A DNA stretch of 10,885 nucleotides from contig JAGOEH010000100.1 of assembly GCA_017997825.1 (NCBI GenBank), positions 1 to 10,885 on the forward strand, written 5' to 3'. A program made the position numbers and the translations under genes. The notes under the pieces were generated by a model, which was given only the letters and a program-made list of their open reading frames with translations, did not search any database and was not told where the DNA came from. The stretch's first letter is position 1. The number at the start of each line of letters is the position of its first letter. Of this stretch, positions 7,120 to 10,885 are shown piece after piece. Source of the DNA: Candidatus Delongbacteria bacterium (lineage in GTDB: Bacteria > JAGOEH01).

Positions 7120-7174
7120 AAATGAAAAATTTAGCAAAAAAAGGGCTTGACTTTTCGCGAAAAAAAAGTATATT
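7120..7174 (+). promoter_or_regulatory. Predicted str operon promoter with UP-like A/T tract
   Basis: TTGACT (7147-7152; 5/6) and TATATT (7169-7174; 5/6) are separated by 16 bases. Immediately upstream, 7120-7142 is almost pure A/T with A-tracts, resembling the UP elements that bind the RNA polymerase alpha subunit at rRNA and ribosomal-protein promoters. Transcription should begin near 7181, about 120 bases before rpsL. This promoter lets the str operon be expressed without an upstream rpoBC transcript. Confidence 0.7.
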
Positions 7175-7184
7175 TGTTCTTCTT

Positions 7185-7247
7185 ATGCAAAAAAATAGAA
7201 TCATTGTCGTTGGTCAAGAAATGATTCTGCGGTATGTCGGAGTATAA
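7185..7247 (+). other. Possible 20-codon leader ORF in the rpsL 5' leader
   Basis: An ATG at 7185 opens 20 codons ending in TAA at 7245-7247; the product would begin MQKNRIIVVG. The ATG lies only about four bases from the predicted transcription start, so it would have to be translated nearly leaderless; no Shine-Dalgarno sequence is possible. It spans the 9-bp stem-loop. It may be a chance ORF. Confidence 0.2.
7197..7228 (+). promoter_or_regulatory. Perfect 9-bp stem-loop in the rpsL leader
   Basis: AGAATCATT (7197-7205) and AATGATTCT (7220-7228) are exact reverse complements around a 14-base loop; one further T-G pair can extend the stem. It sits inside the transcribed leader of the str operon. 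It is not followed by a T-run, so it is not an intrinsic terminator. A role in regulator binding or mRNA stability is possible. The pairing is seen directly; function is inferred. Confidence 0.5.
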
Positions 7248-7286
7248 GTGACGTAAAGAATGTTATGGCAGAGTTTTAACCGATAA

Positions 7287-7293
7287 AAGGAGG
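7287..7293 (+). promoter_or_regulatory. Ribosome binding site of rpsL (decides a TTG start)
   Basis: AAGGAGG ends six bases before the TTG at 7300. This strong site fixes the TTG as the start, since no ATG or GTG in frame lies nearby and the family N-terminus [11 protein letters not shown] begins exactly here. Confidence 0.85.
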
Positions 7294-7299
7294 AGTTGT

Positions 7300-7674
7300 T
7301 TGCCGACAATCAATCAGTTAGTACGGAAAGGCCGGGAAATAGTTCGTAAGAAGACGACGGCTCCGGCTTTGCAGGAGTGCCCTCAGAAACGAGGTGTGTG
7401 TACACGAGTTTACACGACGACCCCCAAGAAGCCGAATTCGGCGCTTCGGAAGGTGGCTCGCGTGCGTTTGACCAATGGGATCGAAGTAACGGCTTATATT
7501 CCCGGAGAAGGCCATAAGCTGCAGGAGCATTCGCTGGTTCTGATTCGCGGCGGCCGTGTCAAGGATTTGCCTGGTATCCGTTATCATATTGTCCGGGGAA
7601 CCCTGGATTCCGATGGGGTGGCCGATCGAAAGAAAAGCCGGTCCAAATATGGCGCCAAACGTCCGAAAAAGTAA
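7300..7674 (+). CDS. rpsL: 30S ribosomal protein S12
   Basis: S12 lies at the decoding centre of the small subunit and contributes to tRNA selection accuracy. The product has 124 residues, exactly the usual bacterial length, with the signatures [21 protein letters not shown] (split across about 27-47), [10 protein letters not shown] (69-78) and [14 protein letters not shown] (83-96). The lysines at 43 and 88, where streptomycin-resistance changes typically occur, are wild type, as is D89, the residue methylthiolated by RimO in many bacteria. The start is TTG, which is uncommon for so highly expressed a gene, but both the ribosome site and the family N-terminus support it. It is first in rpsL-rpsG-fusA-tuf, behind a dedicated promoter and leader. 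The gap to rpsG is 17 bases. Confidence 0.98.
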   Translation: MPTINQLVRKGREIVRKKTTAPALQECPQKRGVCTRVYTTTPKKPNSALRKVARVRLTNGIEVTAYIPGEGHKLQEHSLVLIRGGRVKDLPGIRYHIVRGTLDSDGVADRKKSRSKYGAKRPKK

Positions 7675-7691
7675 GCAGGAGATAATGATTC

Positions 7692-8162
7692 ATGGCTAGA
7701 AGAAAACGAGCTCAACGACGTGAGATTTTACCGGATCCGGTTTTCAATGATCTGCTGGTGGCGAAATTCGTCAACTATATCATGCGATCCGGGAAAAAGA
7801 GCACGGCCGAACAGATTATGTATGATGCTATTGAAGCTTTAGCAAAAAAGACCGGAAAGAATGGGCTGGAGATACTGCATAAATCCGTGGACAATGTCAA
7901 GCCGCTGATTGAGGTCAAGTCGAGACGCGTGGGGGGTGCCACCTATCAAGTTCCGGTGGAGGTCCGTCCGGATCGCAAACTGGCGATGGCGCTGCGGTGG
8001 ATCATTGGTGCTTCCAAATCCAGCAAGGGTCGATCGATGGCTGACCGCCTGGCCAATGAGTTGCTGTTGGCTTTCAAGGGTGAGGGTGCCTCAATTAAAA
8101 AACGCGAAGACACTCATCGGATGGCGGAAGCGAATAAAGCCTTTGCTCATTACAGATGGTAA
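7692..8162 (+). CDS. rpsG: 30S ribosomal protein S7
   Basis: S7 binds the 3' major domain of 16S rRNA, starts assembly of the 30S head and contacts E-site tRNA. It has 156 residues, the standard length, from [10 protein letters not shown] to the AHYRW end typical of S7. Recognisable blocks are [16 protein letters not shown] (13-28), the [15 protein letters not shown] region (about 81-95) and the C-terminal [21 protein letters not shown] segment (from about 136). The ATG at 7692 has GGAG ten bases upstream. In E. coli, S7 represses its operon through a structured site in a long rpsL-rpsG gap; here that gap is only 17 bases, so the same site cannot be present. The next gene, fusA, begins 27 bases after the stop codon. 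Confidence 0.98.
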   Translation: MARRKRAQRREILPDPVFNDLLVAKFVNYIMRSGKKSTAEQIMYDAIEALAKKTGKNGLEILHKSVDNVKPLIEVKSRRVGGATYQVPVEVRPDRKLAMALRWIIGASKSSKGRSMADRLANELLLAFKGEGASIKKREDTHRMAEANKAFAHYRW

Positions 8163-8189
8163 GCATTTAAAAAAAGGATTTTGATTTCA

Positions 8190-10259
8190 ATGGCAAGACA
8201 AGTTTCATTAGACAAGACCCGAAACATCGGGATCATGGCTCACATCGATGCTGGAAAGACGACGACGACTGAAAGATTGCTGTTCTATACCGGAAAAACC
8301 TATAAAATCGGTGAGGTCCATGAAGGCACCGCGAGCATGGATTGGATGGAGCAGGAAAGAGAACGGGGAATCACCATTACCTCTGCCGCCACGACCTGTT
8401 TTTGGAAAGACCACCGGATCAACATCATCGATACTCCGGGTCATGTCGATTTTACGGCTGAGGTCGAACGCTCGCTGCGGATTCTGGATGGTGCTATCGC
8501 TCTTTTTTGTGCGGTTGGTGGTGTCGAACCCCAATCGGAAACGGTCTGGCGTCAAGCCGACAACTACGGTGTACCGCGGTTGGCTTTTGTCAACAAGATG
8601 GATCGTATTGGTGCCGATTATAACCGAACTCTGCGAATGATCAAGGAGCGATTGGGTGCCAATCCGGTTGCCATCCAGATCCCGGTCGGCAGCGGGGAAT
8701 TGTTTAACGGTTTGATCGACCTAATCACGATGAAAGCCATCACCTGGGATGAGCATAATATGGGGTCAACCTACGACGAGTTCGAGATCCCCAGCGATAT
8801 GCTCGAGGAAGCCAAATTGGCACGGGAACGGCTGCTGGAATCCATCTCGGAATTCGATGACAGCCTGATGGAAAAGTTTCTGGATAACGACCCGATCAAT
8901 CCGGAAGAAGTCAGAGCGGCGGTGCGTAAAGCGACCATCAGCTGCCATGTGGTTCCGGTACTATGCGGCTCGGCTTTCAAGAATAAAGGGCTGCAACGCC
9001 TGTTGGACGCCATCCTGTATTATCTTCCTTCTCCGCTCGATGTCCCTCCCATCACGGGCCTGGATGAAGATGGAAAAGAAATCGTCCGAAAAGCAGCGGA
9101 TAAAGAGCCTTTTGCAGCTTTGGCCTTCAAAACCATGACGGATCCTTATGTCGGGCGTCTGACCTTTATTCGGGTTTACTCGGGAACCCTGAACGCCGGT
9201 TCCTACATTTATAATTCTAACAAAAAAACTAAAGAACGGATCAGCCGAATTTTGCAGATGCATGCCAATAAACGCGAAGAGATTGAGTCTGCGTTTTGCG
9301 GTGATATCTGTGCCGTAATCGGCCTAAAAGATACCAAGACCGGTCATACCTTGTGTGATGATAATCATGCCTTGGTGCTTGAATCAATGCAGTTTCCCGA
9401 TCCGGTGATCAATATTGCGATCGAGCCTAAATCCAAATCCGGGTCTGAAAAACTGACCGCTTCGCTGCTGAAACTGGCGGAAGAGGATCCCACGTTTCGC
9501 ATCAAGGTGGATACCGAAACCGGGCAGACCATCATCAGTGGAATGGGTGAACTTCACCTGGAGATCATCGTGGATCGTCTGCTGCGCGAATTCAGTGTGG
9601 AAGCCAACGTGGGCAAACCCCAGGTGGCGTATCGCGAAGCCATTACGACGACCGGTAAAGTCGAGATTCGTTATGTCAAGCAGACCGGCGGCAAAGGACA
9701 GTTCGCTCATGTGGTGGTTGAATTGGAGCCGATGCCGAATCATATCGGGTTCGAGTTTATCAACAAGATTGTCGGCGGATCGGTCCCCCGGGAATACATC
9801 AAGCCGGTTGAAGAAGGCATCAAAGAAGCGCTGAATGATGGAATTTTGGCCGGGTATCCGCTGGAGGGAGTTCGCGCTTATCTGGTGGACGGCAGTTTCC
9901 ATGCGGTAGATTCGTCGGAGATGGCCTTTAAAATTGCCGGTTCTATGGCGTTAAAAGAAGCAGCCAGAAAATCAGCTCCGGTTTTGATGGAGCCGATTAT
10001 GGATCTTGAAGTTGTGACGCCTGAAAAGTATCTGGGGGATGTCATCGGTGATATTAATGGCCGGCGTGGCAAGGTTTATGCCATGGAAGACCGGAATGAG
10101 GCCAAGGTTATTCGGGCTTATATCCCGCTGAGCGAGACCTTCGGTTATGCCACCTCGCTGCGTTCCTTCACTCAGGGGCGTGCTATCTTCACCATGCAGT
10201 TCAATCGTTTCCAACAGGTTCCGGCCAACATTACAGAAAAAATTATTTCCAATAATTAA
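8190..10259 (+). CDS. fusA: Translation elongation factor G
   Basis: EF-G is the GTPase that drives translocation of tRNA and mRNA on the ribosome and works with RRF in recycling. From the ATG at 8190 it has 689 residues, normal for EF-G. GTPase motifs are G1 AHIDAGKT (17-24), G2 RGITITS (59-65), G3 DTPGH (81-85), G4 NKMD (135-138) and G5 GSAF (260-263). Domain III has [10 protein letters not shown] (450-459), domain IV has [11 protein letters not shown] (498-508) and the tip [10 protein letters not shown] (571-580), and domain V follows from about 605. The frame extends to a TTG at 8181, but ATG 8190 gives the canonical [20 protein letters not shown] start and a usable AAGGA 11 bases away. 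All catalytic residues are present. Its place in the str operon marks it as the main EF-G, not the EF-G2 paralogue. Confidence 0.98.
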   Translation: MARQVSLDKTRNIGIMAHIDAGKTTTTERLLFYTGKTYKIGEVHEGTASMDWMEQERERGITITSAATTCFWKDHRINIIDTPGHVDFTAEVERSLRILDGAIALFCAVGGVEPQSETVWRQADNYGVPRLAFVNKMDRIGADYNRTLRMIKERLGANPVAIQIPVGSGELFNGLIDLITMKAITWDEHNMGSTYDEFEIPSDMLEEAKLARERLLESISEFDDSLMEKFLDNDPINPEEVRAAVRKATISCHVVPVLCGSAFKNKGLQRLLDAILYYLPSPLDVPPITGLDEDGKEIVRKAADKEPFAALAFKTMTDPYVGRLTFIRVYSGTLNAGSYIYNSNKKTKERISRILQMHANKREEIESAFCGDICAVIGLKDTKTGHTLCDDNHALVLESMQFPDPVINIAIEPKSKSGSEKLTASLLKLAEEDPTFRIKVDTETGQTIISGMGELHLEIIVDRLLREFSVEANVGKPQVAYREAITTTGKVEIRYVKQTGGKGQFAHVVVELEPMPNHIGFEFINKIVGGSVPREYIKPVEEGIKEALNDGILAGYPLEGVRAYLVDGSFHAVDSSEMAFKIAGSMALKEAARKSAPVLMEPIMDLEVVTPEKYLGDVIGDINGRRGKVYAMEDRNEAKVIRAYIPLSETFGYATSLRSFTQGRAIFTMQFNRFQQVPANITEKIISNN

Positions 10260-10276
10260 TAAGGAGGAGAATCGAA

Positions 10277-10885
<609 letters not shown>

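Larger units (their letters stand above)
6875..7299. other. Divergent intergenic region between the iorA cluster and the str operon
   Basis: These 425 bases separate two divergently transcribed units. They contain the iorA promoter at the left, an A-rich central part with a 12-base direct repeat and nested inverted repeats, and at the right the rpsL promoter and its leader of about 120 bases. No tRNA, other RNA gene or convincing protein gene was found. There is no rpoB/rpoC directly upstream of rpsL, as there is in many bacteria. Confidence 0.8.

Noticed and set aside
8181-8189. Upstream TTG start adding three residues to EF-G
   Set aside because: The AAGGA site would be only two bases away, and the family N-terminus [12 protein letters not shown] begins at ATG 8190.
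9384-9902. Minus-strand ORF of 172 codons opposite fusA
   Set aside because: Antisense open frame produced by the codon bias of fusA; no promoter, ribosome site or domain supports it.

Overview
The window is ordinary bacterial chromosome with dense, intact housekeeping genes, about half G+C by eye. There is no sign of a mobile element, phage, CRISPR array, tRNA or rRNA. The protein set (EF-Tu, EF-G, S12, S7, PurA, glycogen phosphorylase) is clearly bacterial. An indolepyruvate:ferredoxin oxidoreductase suggests an anaerobic or peptide/amino-acid-using metabolism. The S12 and EF-Tu sequences look to me like an FCB-type or neighbouring candidate phylum, but that is an impression and not a phylogenetic result.

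Layout: positions 1 to 6874 are read on the minus strand. In transcription order this block is iorA (6874-5123), iorB (5136-4555), a STAS-domain anti-sigma-factor-antagonist gene (4550-4197), purA (4143-2863), an MrfA/YprA-type DEAD/DEAH helicase (2850-556), then glgP (from 426, running off the left edge). The first five are tightly packed: iorA/iorB overlap, and the gaps are 4, 53 and 12 bases. They appear to share one strong promoter just upstream of iorA. glgP has its own good promoter in the 129-base gap before it, and no terminator separates it from the helicase gene.

The 425-base divergent gap at 6875-7299 holds the iorA promoter, a 12-base direct repeat, a nested inverted-repeat region, and a strong promoter with an A/T-rich upstream stretch that drives the plus-strand str operon. 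That operon has a leader of about 120 bases, containing a perfect 9-bp stem-loop and a possible 20-codon ORF. It then reads rpsL (TTG start), rpsG, fusA and tuf (cut by the right edge), with gaps of only 17, 27 and 17 bases.

Functionally, the plus strand supplies translation machinery: the decoding-centre protein S12, 30S head protein S7, translocase EF-G and tRNA-carrier EF-Tu. The minus strand mixes aryl-pyruvate oxidation (IorAB), a phospho-switch signalling protein, the first committed step of AMP synthesis, DNA repair and glycogen breakdown. No single pathway links these. I found no undescribed multi-gene system. The observations most worth a second look are the rpsL leader, the structured divergent intergenic region, the tandem palindromes at the purA/helicase junction, and the mixed five-gene operon with its orphan STAS protein.
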